Positions 41,882-50,639 of a DNA stretch of 64,000 nt are shown here, in pieces. The notes under the pieces are model-generated. The model did not search any database. It saw nothing but the letters and a program-made list of their open reading frames with translations, and had not been told where the DNA came from. Position 1 is the first letter of the stretch; every line of letters starts with the position of its first letter. The DNA is from Leptofilum sp965223525 (GTDB lineage Bacteria > Chloroflexota > Anaerolineae > Promineifilales > Promineifilaceae): NCBI RefSeq assembly GCF_965223525.1, contig NZ_OZ245005.1:2257709-2321708 (forward strand). Direction: 5' to 3'. The position numbers and the translations under genes are program-made.

Positions 41882-42487
41882 GCTCTGCTCCATTTGTCCC
41901 AGTATTATTTGGGATGGTCTTCTTCAATCCGAGGACCTATTCTCTAGGCAATCAGATATCGAAATGTGTCACTTCCTCTTATTTTTATTTGGATGGCAGC
42001 CCCATAAGCTTCTTCACGACTTTGGGGGGCTGCCATCCAGCTTCCTATTGCTTCTTCACTTCTTCAAGCTAAGTTAAAGCTTATTGCGGTAAGCTGCTAG
42101 CAGTGCGGCTTGTCCAGTTTGATTTGTCTCGCATCACCTCCATTTTTTATTTACCCGCGTATTTTCTGTTTTGTATGGGGCATGATGATTTGTGTGATGT
42201 GAATGCGTTATGTCAAATCCGCGTGCAGTTACGCTGGCACTATAGCCATGCGCCAAGATGAGGTGAATAGGAAAAAAAGCATAGTACGGCCGTCCTGAAT
42301 AGTCGCAGATACAATAAATTTTTAGGGTATTTTTATGAAATTGGGGTCAAAAAGGGGGTAATTTGGGCATTTTTGGGCAGCATTCAACCTACGGGCCAAA
42401 AATTACGGAATTTCTTACGATTTCATTTCTTCACGCTGCTTTCACATGGAAACGGCCGTTCTTATCTGCGATTCATGTTGCAGAGCG
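41882..42487. other. 606-base non-coding region with a 14-bp dyad
   Basis: No gene of useful size. It probably contains the promoter and a long leader of the secreted protein gene on the minus strand. The notable element is TGGATGGCAGCCCC (41990-42003), paired exactly with GGGGCTGCCATCCA (42026-42039) across 22 bases and embedded in TTC-rich DNA. Two ACGGCCGT copies lie at 42286 and 42452. Confidence 0.6.
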
Positions 42488-43306
42488 TCAAAACTCCAGT
42501 TTGAAAGAAAGTTGCTGGGCTTCGGCTGGCGTAGGCTTCTGGGCGCGAATGCAGTAAGAGAGGCCGCCCAGGTTTTTACTGCTTCGTACCCGATACCCAG
42601 CCTGTTCTAACCGTTTATGCCAGTAGGGGGCTGTGGGCAGGCTGAATCCGGTTACACCGCGAATAAGCCAGTTGGTTTGGCTACGAACCGACTCAGCTAT
42701 GAGCAGCTGTCCGCGTGGCTTTAAAATGCGATACGCTTCCTTTAATAAGGCGGCACGATCTCCTTCTTGCCAAAATTCGCCAGCTACATGGCAGAGCATC
42801 ACGGTATTTACACTTTCATCAGGCAGGGGAAGTAGGCTGAGATTGCCTTCAAGCCAGCTAAGGCGCGGATCATTGGGGGGCGGCGACTGCTGGGCGCGCC
42901 AGCGCACCAACCACGGGCTTACTGTCCATTGCGGGTTGTAAATGTCAATTACAATCACCTGGCCGGTGGTGAGCCGCCGAGAGAGTCCAATAGCGGGTAT
43001 TTGCAGGCCGAGATCAATGTAAGCAAACTGTTCGGTGGCGGGCAGCTGCCCCATGTCAAAAAGCACATGGTGGGGTGTAATGCCATCAAAATCGTATCGC
43101 TGCCGCGCCTCCCAGATGCCAACGATGATGAAGTAGATTAAAATGAGCAAAACGGCCGTTGCCAACGGAATAAAAGAAAGCCAACCACGCAACGCACTCA
43201 CCCCAATGACAATGAGCGCGGCAACCACGCCCAAGTAAAGCAACACAAAGCGAGGCCAATTGGCTAAAATGTAGGTGCGAGTTCCATTGAAACGGCCGTT
43301 AGACAT
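42488..43306 (-). CDS. Membrane-anchored class I SAM-dependent methyltransferase
   Basis: 272 residues. Two N-terminal helices (RFVLLYLGVVAALIVIGVSAL and LATAVLLILIYFIIVGIW) precede a Rossmann-type methyltransferase. YIDLGLQIPAIGLSRRLTTG and VIVIDIYN cover motif I and the acidic ribose-binding residue, and LPLPDESVNTVML with LKEAYRILKPRGQLLI is the usual motif II/III region. The substrate is unknown; anchoring suggests a lipid or quinone-like molecule. The third to fifth codons lie in a palindrome copy (MSNGRF). It is divergent from the next gene. Confidence 0.82.
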   Translation of the reverse strand: MSNGRFNGTRTYILANWPRFVLLYLGVVAALIVIGVSALRGWLSFIPLATAVLLILIYFIIVGIWEARQRYDFDGITPHHVLFDMGQLPATEQFAYIDLGLQIPAIGLSRRLTTGQVIVIDIYNPQWTVSPWLVRWRAQQSPPPNDPRLSWLEGNLSLLPLPDESVNTVMLCHVAGEFWQEGDRAALLKEAYRILKPRGQLLIAESVRSQTNWLIRGVTGFSLPTAPYWHKRLEQAGYRVRSSKNLGGLSYCIRAQKPTPAEAQQLSFKLEF

Positions 43307-43347
43307 AGTTGGATAGTATACCCAAAATCAAATTGAAGGATGAACAA

Positions 43348-43959
43348 ATGGATGAAGCGTTGCAAGAAGCCCTGGAGCGATTTACAGAGCGGTACGCCAA
43401 TGGAGAGGTGCCGTGGGATGATGCGCTGCCGCCGCCAGAAGTGCAGGCATTAGCCTCCAGCTTGCCGCCGGGGCGGGCGCTGGATTTAGGATGTGGCTAC
43501 GGCCGTACCGCTATCTATTTGGCTCAGAACGGTTGGCGGGTGGATGCTATTGATTTTGTACCTGAGGCAATTACCGAGGCCAAAAAGCGGGCTGCGGAGG
43601 CAAATGTGGCCGGAAAAATCCAGTTTCACGTCGGTTCTGTGGCCGATTTGGATTTTTTGACAGAGCGTTACGATTTGGCAATTGATATAGGCTGTATGCA
43701 TGCGCTCACGCAGCCGCAGCAGCAAGCGTACCGGGATGGCTTGCTCAGACTGCTAAATTCTAGTGCGCCTTACCTACTGTTTGCTCGTTTGCAAGAGCCA
43801 CAGGGTGCGGAGGATGAAGAAGATGCACGCTTTCAAGGTTTGCTAGAGGAAGATATTTTGGCGTTGTTTACAGAATTTAAGCTGCAAAGAAGTGAATTGG
43901 GCGTTACGGAGGGCAGTGACTATCGGTGGCGTTCTGGTTGGTTTTGGTATGAACGTTAG
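43348..43959 (+). CDS. Class I SAM-dependent methyltransferase
   Basis: 203 residues. ALDLGCGYGRTAIYLAQNGW is motif I, VDAIDFVPEAI carries the acidic ribose-binding residue, and IDIGCMHALTQPQQQAY is typical of the tellurite-resistance/thiopurine-like methyltransferase group. A small-molecule substrate is likely. The ATG at 43348 has AAGGA upstream; a TTG at 43309 would give a longer but poorly supported N-terminus. The stop overlaps the stop of the next gene on the other strand by four bases. Confidence 0.87.
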   Translation: MDEALQEALERFTERYANGEVPWDDALPPPEVQALASSLPPGRALDLGCGYGRTAIYLAQNGWRVDAIDFVPEAITEAKKRAAEANVAGKIQFHVGSVADLDFLTERYDLAIDIGCMHALTQPQQQAYRDGLLRLLNSSAPYLLFARLQEPQGAEDEEDARFQGLLEEDILALFTEFKLQRSELGVTEGSDYRWRSGWFWYER

Positions 43960-44498
43960 TGCGGTTCATGGCGGCGGGGCCACCAGGTGAGGATGGTGCT
44001 GCCGTCTGTAAAGCCGAGGGGCACAAACGCACCCAAGAACAGCACAACGAAATTTTCCCAGAAGGCAAAAGAGGCGAGTGCGGAAGCGATGGTGCGCTCT
44101 GACGGGATGAGGACTAGCAAAATACCGGCGATTATAGCCAGTAATAAGCTGGCAATGGGGCCACCCAGTGCGCGCCAAATGTGAATATTGGCATGGAGAG
44201 GCGGTTCATTCTTGGGGTAGACACTGGACATCAGCACATACCAGCTCATGATCTTTTCCATCGGGTAGCCAGCGTGGCGGGCAGCGGCGGCATGACCTAG
44301 ATGATGGCATAAGTCGCTGATCCAGTGCAGCAGCACGGCCGTTCCCCCCACAATAATTGCCTCAACCAGCGAAAAATTTAGCCAGAGAACGGCTGCACCC
44401 GAAAAAATTAGCCACAGCAACCCGGAAAGCAACAACGAATTGAGCCGAAACCAAATCTCAATTCCTGCAATATTCCCAAGATGCCAACGCTTTTTCAT
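43956..44498 (-). CDS. M50-like (site-2 protease-type) membrane protein with altered HExxH
   Basis: 180 residues with four to five helices. LLHWISDLCHHLGHAAAARHAGYP aligns with the active-site helix of M50 metalloproteases (HExxH followed by small residues), but the catalytic Glu is His: HHLGH. WRALGGPIASLLLAIIAG is the conserved GGP motif, and FTDGSTIL replaces the NPxDG metal-ligand motif, keeping Asp-Gly. The protein may be an inactive relative or have changed activity. The start is the ATG at 44498. It overlaps the methyltransferase gene tail to tail. Confidence 0.75.
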   Translation of the reverse strand: MKKRWHLGNIAGIEIWFRLNSLLLSGLLWLIFSGAAVLWLNFSLVEAIIVGGTAVLLHWISDLCHHLGHAAAARHAGYPMEKIMSWYVLMSSVYPKNEPPLHANIHIWRALGGPIASLLLAIIAGILLVLIPSERTIASALASFAFWENFVVLFLGAFVPLGFTDGSTILTWWPRRHEPH

Positions 44499-44517
44499 TT
44501 GACTTCCACTCTCAACA

Positions 44518-44580
44518 AAACTTCAAAAGTCTTGTAAGTAACTTGGCTAACAACAAAGGTGGTCGAGACTTTTGAAGTTT
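44518..44580 (-). terminator. 15-bp inverted repeat, terminator-like, after the three-domain DsbA-like gene
   Basis: AAACTTCAAAAGTCT (44518-44532) pairs exactly with AGACTTTTGAAGTTT (44566-44580) across 33 bases. On the minus strand the second arm continues into TGTTG, so the stem ends in a T-rich stretch. The long loop makes a terminator role uncertain. Confidence 0.5.
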
Positions 44581-44601
44581 GCCCTACGTAATTTGCGCTA
44601 T

Positions 44602-46647
44602 TTATTCGCCGACCTCTTCCATTAAAAAGGCAATTGCGTCTACAAAGGTGCCGTAAGGCTGCGCCCCGGATAAAAAGTAGCCATTGAGGAAGAAAGCAGG
44701 CGTGCCGCTCACGCCATAGCTAAATCCTTCATCCAAATCGGCAAAAATTTCTACATCATAGGTGCCATTGGCTACACAGGCGGCAAACTGTTCCTCGTCC
44801 AGCCCCATCTCGGCAGCGAACTGGTTGAAGATGGCTTCTGGGTTGGGACGGCCGTTCCAATCACCCTGTCTGGCAAAAAGCGTACCGTGCATCTCCAGGA
44901 AGGCCCCCTGGTCACCCGCACAGCGGGCAGCGTTAGCCGCCAGCACCGCATCGGGATGGAGCTGCGTAAGCGGAAAATCTTTAAACACGTAGTAAACCAG
45001 ACCTGTGTCAATGTAATCCTCTTTTAGCTGCAAAAAGGTTTGCTCATAGTGGCGGCTACAGTACGGGCATTGGAAATCAGTATATTCAATGATGGTGACA
45101 GGGGCATTGGGATCGCCAATGGCGTAAGCGCCGTCAATGGGAATGTCTACTGGGCCTTCAGGGGGTTGTGGTCGTGCTTCTTGCGTTGCTTGCGCCTGAG
45201 CCTGAGCATACGCCTGCTGCATTTGGGCTTCTAACCTGGCTTCTAATTCCCCATTTTCGATCAGCTCCGCCACGCCGTCGAACACATTGTAAGGTAGCGC
45301 GCCGCGTAGCGGGTAGCCGTTCATGTAGAAAGTGGGGGTGCTGCTAACGCCCAGGGCAAAGGATTCTTGTTGATTAGCCAGCACGCGCTCGCGCTGCTCA
45401 CCTAGCTCAATACAGCTCACCAGAGCGTCGCTGTCCAGTCCAATATCATCTGCCAACTGAATGAAGAAACCGACAGCGGCCGTTTCGCCACTGCCGCCCC
45501 ACAATGCCTGATTAGCAAAGACGACATCGTGCATCTCTTTGTACGCTTCTTGCTCACCAGCACAGCGAACGGCCGTTGCCGCTACAATCGCCTCCGGGTG
45601 AATATTATCCAGCGGCAAATCCTTAATGGCGTAAAAAACTCGGCCGCTTTCAATCATCTCCGCAAACACTGTGGGGAAGGTTTCCATGGCATACTGCTGG
45701 CAGAACGGGCATTGGTAATCGGTAAACTCCACAATCTGCACAGGTGCATTGGGGTCACCTGCCGACCAGGCTACGTTTTCTGGCTCCACGGGGATGGGAA
45801 CCGGGGTGGGAACGGCAAATTCGGGCGGAAGTTCGCTGCTGCTGGGTGCTTCGGCGACAATGCTTTCACCACTGAGCACCAGCGCAATCGCTTCATTGAA
45901 TGTAGAGAGCGGTTGGGCACCAATGAAAGGCTGCTCGTTGATAAAGAAGCTAGGCGTGCTGCTAACGCCGCGCGACAAGCCAAGCTGGTAATCAGCCTTA
46001 ACGTCCTCGATATATTTTCCGGTTTCCAGGCAGTTGGTAAAGCTGTCCATTTCCAAACCGAGCGTTTCGCCGTAGCTGGCAAAAACGGTGTTGGCCTGAT
46101 TGTGGCTCCATACGCCGATGTCGGCAAAGAGTAGGTCGTGCATTTCCCAGTAGGATATGGCGCTTTGCTCCCCAGCGCAGCGGGCGGCGTTGGCCGCTGC
46201 TTCTGCTTGTGGATGGCTACTCAGCGGGAAATCGTAGAAAACGAGTAAGACGTCGCCGTTGGCAATTTGGTTACTATTGATGGAAGGAAAGGTTTGCTCA
46301 GAAAAACGGCCGCAAAACGGACATTGAAAATCAGAAAACTCTTCGATGACGACGGGCGCACTGGGATTGCCACGATACGGCCGTCCCTCTTCCGTAAAGC
46401 CCACCTCGATGCCGTCGGCGTCATACTCAACTGAGTCTGCGACCACGTTGATGGCTGGATTGCTGTTGGCAACGGCCGTTTCTCCTTCAGCGTCGCCAAA
46501 TTGCAGGAGCGAGCTACCGTCTCGCGGCAGCAATTCATCAGATGGGGCATTGTTGGTAACGATTGGATTTGCGTCGGCTGCGCCACAGGCAGCCAGGAGC
46601 AAAATGAGGCCTGATAGCCACCATAGTTTTTTTGTTGAATAAGGCAT
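44602..46647 (-). CDS. Lipoprotein with three tandem DsbA-like thioredoxin domains
   Basis: 681 residues. Lipobox LLAACGAAD, so it is anchored outside the cell. Three repeats of a DsbA-like domain follow (about residues 85-260, 290-460 and 500-680). Each opens with NAPVxIxEFxDxQCPFC or a variant (active sites CPFC, CPFC, CPYC near 110, 314 and 528), carries AARCAGEQ or AVRCAGEQ, and has a cis-Pro loop (SSTPSFF, SSTPTFY, SGTPAFF). All three pairs of Cys are intact. It probably catalyses disulfide exchange in exported proteins. Three full domains in one chain is unusual for the family. Confidence 0.9.
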   Translation of the reverse strand: MPYSTKKLWWLSGLILLLAACGAADANPIVTNNAPSDELLPRDGSSLLQFGDAEGETAVANSNPAINVVADSVEYDADGIEVGFTEEGRPYRGNPSAPVVIEEFSDFQCPFCGRFSEQTFPSINSNQIANGDVLLVFYDFPLSSHPQAEAAANAARCAGEQSAISYWEMHDLLFADIGVWSHNQANTVFASYGETLGLEMDSFTNCLETGKYIEDVKADYQLGLSRGVSSTPSFFINEQPFIGAQPLSTFNEAIALVLSGESIVAEAPSSSELPPEFAVPTPVPIPVEPENVAWSAGDPNAPVQIVEFTDYQCPFCQQYAMETFPTVFAEMIESGRVFYAIKDLPLDNIHPEAIVAATAVRCAGEQEAYKEMHDVVFANQALWGGSGETAAVGFFIQLADDIGLDSDALVSCIELGEQRERVLANQQESFALGVSSTPTFYMNGYPLRGALPYNVFDGVAELIENGELEARLEAQMQQAYAQAQAQATQEARPQPPEGPVDIPIDGAYAIGDPNAPVTIIEYTDFQCPYCSRHYEQTFLQLKEDYIDTGLVYYVFKDFPLTQLHPDAVLAANAARCAGDQGAFLEMHGTLFARQGDWNGRPNPEAIFNQFAAEMGLDEEQFAACVANGTYDVEIFADLDEGFSYGVSGTPAFFLNGYFLSGAQPYGTFVDAIAFLMEEVGE

Positions 46648-46689
46648 GAAACGAAACTCCGTTTTATTCTAGGGTAAGCAGATAAATCT

Positions 46690-46785
46690 GCACCTACGGC
46701 TACGAAGTCGGCCTTCGCCGACTGAAAATTGAAAAACAGTCCACGAAGGTGGACTTCGCACCTGTGGCCGCGAATTTATTCGCCA
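46690..46785. repeat. Intergenic triple-hairpin repeat
   Basis: Three small stems: AGTCGGC/GCCGACT (46706-46723), AGTCCAC/GTGGACT (46738-46755) and GCGAAT/ATTCGC (46770-46783), linked by A-rich DNA. The unit CCACGAAGGTGGACTTCG is typical of dispersed repeats. It lies between two divergent genes. Confidence 0.75.
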
Positions 46786-46847
46786 GACGTTTTACTTAAC
46801 CATTCGGATGTGCTAGACTTTTATGTTTGTTTTACCTAATCTGTAAA

Positions 46848-47684
46848 ATGGCAATTTGTTCGTATCTTAAACGAAAAAGAAGCAAGATACCACTGAGGGC
46901 GTGGCTTTATTGGCGGACATTAACATTTGCCTGGCTGTTGCTGCTGTTAAGCGGAACGGCCGTAGCCGCCCAAACGTCCAGCGGCATCACCCAACCCGCC
47001 GATGGCGAGACGATTTCTGGCGTGATTGAGGTGGTGGGCACGGCCGTTCATCCAGATTATTTGCGTTACGAACTGGCTTTTCGGCAGCAGGATGTGGCAG
47101 GGGCAGAGTGGATTGTATTTGCCGAGGGCAGCCAACAAGTTACCGACGACGTGCTGGCGGTGTGGAACACGACGGTTGGCCGAGATATTGGCTCTCCTAT
47201 TTTCCCAGACGGCCGTTACCAACTGCGCCTACGGGTGGTAAAAACCGATTTTAATTATGACGAATATTTTGTCACCGATTTGATCATTCAAAATGATGGG
47301 CCAACGCCCACGCCAACACCGGATGAAACGGCCATTGCCCTCACCGCAACCGCCGCCATTCTTGTACAACCGACCGGCAGCAACGAAAGCAGCTTTCAGC
47401 AGCCCACGCCGCTGCCTTCGCTGACGCCTTTCCCCACGCCCACGCCGCCGCCAACGGTGGTTGGCCCCACGCCCGCCGCGCCGCAAGCTGGCAATGGCCA
47501 GGGTGAAGGCGGGCTAATTGGCCAGCTTGAAGCGGTAGAAACTGGGCAGGTGGGCAGCGCGTTTTGGTTGGGGATGCGGATGACGGCCGTTCTCTTTTTG
47601 GTCGGTGGCGCGTACCTGCTGCTGCGCTGGGTGGGTCGTTGGTTGTGGCGTTTTTATTGGACGAACAAGAACGGTGACCAATAA
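46848..47684 (+). CDS. Secreted protein with Ig-like domain, Pro/Thr linker and C-terminal membrane helix
   Basis: 278 residues. Basic signal with a helix (TLTFAWLLLLLSGTAVAAQ), then a beta-sandwich domain with ITQPADGETISGVIEVVGTA, a bacterial Ig-like opening. A linker rich in Thr, Pro and Ala follows (residues 150-215), then a C-terminal helix (AVLFLVGGAYLLLRWVGRW) with a basic tail. The layout is that of a surface protein anchored at its C-terminus. Ligand unknown. An in-frame TTG at 46827 would extend it by seven residues. It sits 18 bases before a solute-binding protein gene in the same direction. Confidence 0.7.
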   Translation: MAICSYLKRKRSKIPLRAWLYWRTLTFAWLLLLLSGTAVAAQTSSGITQPADGETISGVIEVVGTAVHPDYLRYELAFRQQDVAGAEWIVFAEGSQQVTDDVLAVWNTTVGRDIGSPIFPDGRYQLRLRVVKTDFNYDEYFVTDLIIQNDGPTPTPTPDETAIALTATAAILVQPTGSNESSFQQPTPLPSLTPFPTPTPPPTVVGPTPAAPQAGNGQGEGGLIGQLEAVETGQVGSAFWLGMRMTAVLFLVGGAYLLLRWVGRWLWRFYWTNKNGDQ

Positions 47685-47702
47685 AAGGAAGTAAGCAAAT
47701 AC

Positions 47703-49727
47703 GTGAAGAAAACCATTCCGATTTTCTTGATATTGTTTGGGCTGTGGAGCCTGGCAGCTTGCCAAAATGAAGACGCTTTGCCCACATCAGTGGCCACAGC
47801 GGCAGTTGTGGAGGCAGAGGATGAGGCAGCAGTTACGGCCACTTCGGCAAGCTCAGAGCAGGCCGTTCCCGACCCCACCAATCTGCCAGAACCAACCACT
47901 ACGCCTGCGCCACCCACGCCCACACCGCTGCCGCCCAAGCCCATGACCATTTGTCTCGGTGCAGAGCCAACTAGCCTGTTTTTGTACGGAGATGACAGTT
48001 TGGCGGCAATGGCTGTACGCCACGCCCTCTACGAAAATCTCTTTACCACTCTCAACTACGATTACCAACCGCAGGGCTTGCAAAAGCTACCCAGCTTGGA
48101 TGAAGGGGACGCCCGCATCGGTTTGGTGGAGGTTAAAGAAGGTGATCTCATTGTAAACTCCGCCGGGAACGTGGTTTTTTTGGTGCCAGGCGTGCAGTTT
48201 GTGCGGGGCGATGGCGAATTTATCACCTTTGACCGCAGCCTGACGGCCGACGATGCCGAACCGCTGCTGATGCAGCAAATGACGGTGGATTTTACCTTTG
48301 AGCCTATGATTTGGTCTGATGGCGCACCCGTCACTGCCGCCGATTCCGTTTTTAGCTACCAGATTGCTGCCAGTCCCGATGCCCCCAGCGACCAGGAGAA
48401 AATTGAGCGCACCGCCAGCTACGAAGCCACGGGCGATCTCACCGTTACTTGGATGGGCTTGCCTGGCTTCCTCGACCCGGATTATTTCACCAATGTCTGG
48501 ATGCCGTTGCCGCAGCACCAGCTTGGCGACTTCACCGCTGCGGAGCTGCTGGCGGAGGATTCGCCTGCACCGCAGTCATTAAGCAGCGGCCCATTTGTGG
48601 TGGACGAGTGGCGGCAGGGGGAAGCACTCATTTTGAGACCGAACCCAAATTACTACCGAGCCGACGCGGGCCTGCCGCACATTACCGAGCTAACGATGCG
48701 CTTTGACTTGGCTAGGGAAACGGCCGTCGCCCAAATTACGGCTGGCTGTGACATTGCGACCCACGATGCCATTAGCCTAAGCCAAACGCCAGAGGTGCTG
48801 GCCGCAGCCGAGGCGGGTGAATTGTTGGCTACCTTTGTTTCCAACAACATCTTTGAGCATATTGATTTTGGCATCAACTCCTGGGAAAACTACGGGGATG
48901 GCAACCGAAACGGCCGTCCCGACTGGTTTGAAGATGTGCGCGTGCGGCAAGCCATCACCCTTTGTACCAACCGGCAGCAGTTGGTGGATGAGATTACCTT
49001 TGGTCAATCCCGCATTTTGCATGCCTACATTCCAGACGACCATCCGCTTTATCCAGCCGAGGCGCAATCGTGGGATTATGATCCGGCGGCGGGCAACAGC
49101 CTGCTAGATGAAGTTGGCTTTGAAGACACCGACGGCGACGGCTTTCGTGAGCTGGTTGAGCGCGATCTCAGCGCAACCATTGTCGCTACCACCACCATGA
49201 GCATCACGCTTAGCACCAACAGCGAAAGCGACATTCGCTTACGCATCAACGAACTGGTGGCCGATGATTTGGCAGCCTGCGGTGTGCAGGTAAATCTGGC
49301 CGATGTAAATGCCAACGACTGGTTCGACGATGGCCCGTTTAGCCCGCTATTTGGCCGTCGTTTTGATATGGCGACGTTTGCTTGGCGTACCAGCATTCGC
49401 CCGCCGTGCGGTTTGTACCTCAGTAGCAACGTCACCGGGCCAGAAGAGCGGGGCTTTGGCGGTTGGGCGAATATCAACGCCACGGGCTGGATTGATGAGG
49501 AATTTGATGCAGCTTGTTTAGCGGCACAGGATGCGCTCCCTGGTACGCCAGAATATACAGAAAATCATCTGGCTGCGGCACAGATTTTTACCGAACAGTT
49601 GCCGATTATTCCGCTGTTTCACTATTTGAAAACGGCCGTTACCCAACCCACTGTCCTCAACTTCCAGCCAGACGCTTCGCAGCCGTCTGAACTTTGGAAT
49701 TTGGCGGAGCTAGATATTGAAGAGTAG
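47703..49727 (+). CDS. ABC transporter family 5 solute-binding lipoprotein (peptide/oligosaccharide type)
   Basis: 674 residues. Lipobox SLAACQ, a Thr/Pro linker to about residue 75, then a family 5 solute-binding fold. LGAEPTSLFLYGDDSLAAMAVRHALYENLFTTL starts the domain, AADSVFSYQIAASPD and VRQAITLCTNRQQLVDEI are conserved segments, and QLPIIPLFHYLKTAV ends it. This family binds peptides, nickel or sugars for an ABC importer, but no permease or ATPase is next to it. The start is GTG at 47703, preceded by AGGAAG. Confidence 0.88.
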   Translation: MKKTIPIFLILFGLWSLAACQNEDALPTSVATAAVVEAEDEAAVTATSASSEQAVPDPTNLPEPTTTPAPPTPTPLPPKPMTICLGAEPTSLFLYGDDSLAAMAVRHALYENLFTTLNYDYQPQGLQKLPSLDEGDARIGLVEVKEGDLIVNSAGNVVFLVPGVQFVRGDGEFITFDRSLTADDAEPLLMQQMTVDFTFEPMIWSDGAPVTAADSVFSYQIAASPDAPSDQEKIERTASYEATGDLTVTWMGLPGFLDPDYFTNVWMPLPQHQLGDFTAAELLAEDSPAPQSLSSGPFVVDEWRQGEALILRPNPNYYRADAGLPHITELTMRFDLARETAVAQITAGCDIATHDAISLSQTPEVLAAAEAGELLATFVSNNIFEHIDFGINSWENYGDGNRNGRPDWFEDVRVRQAITLCTNRQQLVDEITFGQSRILHAYIPDDHPLYPAEAQSWDYDPAAGNSLLDEVGFEDTDGDGFRELVERDLSATIVATTTMSITLSTNSESDIRLRINELVADDLAACGVQVNLADVNANDWFDDGPFSPLFGRRFDMATFAWRTSIRPPCGLYLSSNVTGPEERGFGGWANINATGWIDEEFDAACLAAQDALPGTPEYTENHLAAAQIFTEQLPIIPLFHYLKTAVTQPTVLNFQPDASQPSELWNLAELDIEE

Positions 49728-49770
49728 GTTGGTTTTGGACGCAAAATGCTTTTTTGAGTTTCATGGTTGG

Positions 49771-49860
49771 GATGCTTCACTCCGTTCAGCATGACATGAG
49801 CGAGTAATTTTTGTAAGCAAAGAAACTCTCACTTGTCATTTTGAACGCAGTGAAAAATCC
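49771..49860. repeat. 27-bp imperfect inverted repeat (GCATGACA..TTGTCATTTTGAAC type)
   Basis: GGATGCTTCACTCCGTTCAG and CATGACA on the left face TTGTCATTTTGAACGCAGTG and AAAAATCC on the right. This resembles a common dispersed repeat that reads 'HSERSE' when misread. It lies upstream of pth. Confidence 0.75.
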
Positions 49861-49912
49861 CGCTCAACTTGGTTGCAAAGTAGCTTGCCAGAAAGCAGGG
49901 ACATAAACTAAC

Positions 49913-50560
49913 GTGAATTTCTTGCGTAGACTTTTTAACCGCGGGAATCCAGCGGATGAATTTGACGAAATGAACGACGCAGAACGATTTTTGATCGTCG
50001 GCCTGGGCAATCCCGGCCGCAAATACCGGGGCAATCGGCACAACATCGGCTTTATGGCGGTGGATGCGCTGGCGGCTGCCTACAATATTCAAAGCAGCAA
50101 GGTACAGAACAGGGCGATTGTGGGGAACGGCCGTATCCAATCCAAGCCTGTCATCATTGCCAAGCCGCAAACCTATATGAACAACAGCGGCGACGCCGTT
50201 GGCCCACTGGTTCGCTACTACAAAGTACCGCCAGAGAACGTTCTCGTGGTGTACGATGAGCTGGATTTGCCCTTCGGCACCATCCGCCTGCGCGAAAAAG
50301 GCGGCTCTGGTGGGCACAACGGCATGAAATCCATCATCAATCACCTGGGGCAGGGATTCCCCCGACTGCGGCTGGGCATCGGCCGTCCCGCAGGGCGAAT
50401 GCCCGTGCCTGCCCACGTGCTGCAAGATTTTGGCAAAGACGATCGGCCGCTGCTCGACGACGTACTAGCTGAAGCCGTCCGCGCCATCGAAACTTATTTG
50501 CGTGATGGCGTTCAGCTAGCCATGTCCCGGCACAATGGTTCGCTTGTAAACGAAGATTAG
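49913..50560 (+). CDS. pth: Peptidyl-tRNA hydrolase
   Basis: 215 residues. FLIVGLGNPGRKYRGNRHNIGF contains the catalytic His and the GNPG loop; AKPQTYMNNSG and DELDLPFGTIRLREKGGSGGHNGMKSI hold the substrate-binding Asn and Asp/His residues. The enzyme recycles peptidyl-tRNA dropped from ribosomes. The GTG start at 49913 gives an 18-20-residue extension (MNFLRRLFNRGNPADEFDE) before the conserved core. A start at an internal ATG (49970) is possible. It lies upstream of mfd in the same direction. Confidence 0.95.
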   Translation: MNFLRRLFNRGNPADEFDEMNDAERFLIVGLGNPGRKYRGNRHNIGFMAVDALAAAYNIQSSKVQNRAIVGNGRIQSKPVIIAKPQTYMNNSGDAVGPLVRYYKVPPENVLVVYDELDLPFGTIRLREKGGSGGHNGMKSIINHLGQGFPRLRLGIGRPAGRMPVPAHVLQDFGKDDRPLLDDVLAEAVRAIETYLRDGVQLAMSRHNGSLVNED

Positions 50561-50571
50561 CGAAATGTAAT

Positions 50572-50638
50572 TGAGTAATTAGTAATTGGGTAGTTGAACA
50601 GCCCAATAACTAATTACCCAATTACCCAATTACTCACA
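50572..50638. repeat. Intergenic word repeat (TGAGTAATTAGTAATTGGGTA type)
   Basis: TGAGTAATTAGTAATTGGGT faces TAATTACCCAATTACCCAAT and TACTCA between pth and mfd. The words repeat within each arm. Confidence 0.8.
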
Positions 50639-50639
50639 C

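Noticed and set aside
41882..42487. Possible riboswitch in the long leader
   Set aside because: The dyad does not fit a known riboswitch consensus that I can recognise by eye, such as cobalamin or cyclic di-GMP types.
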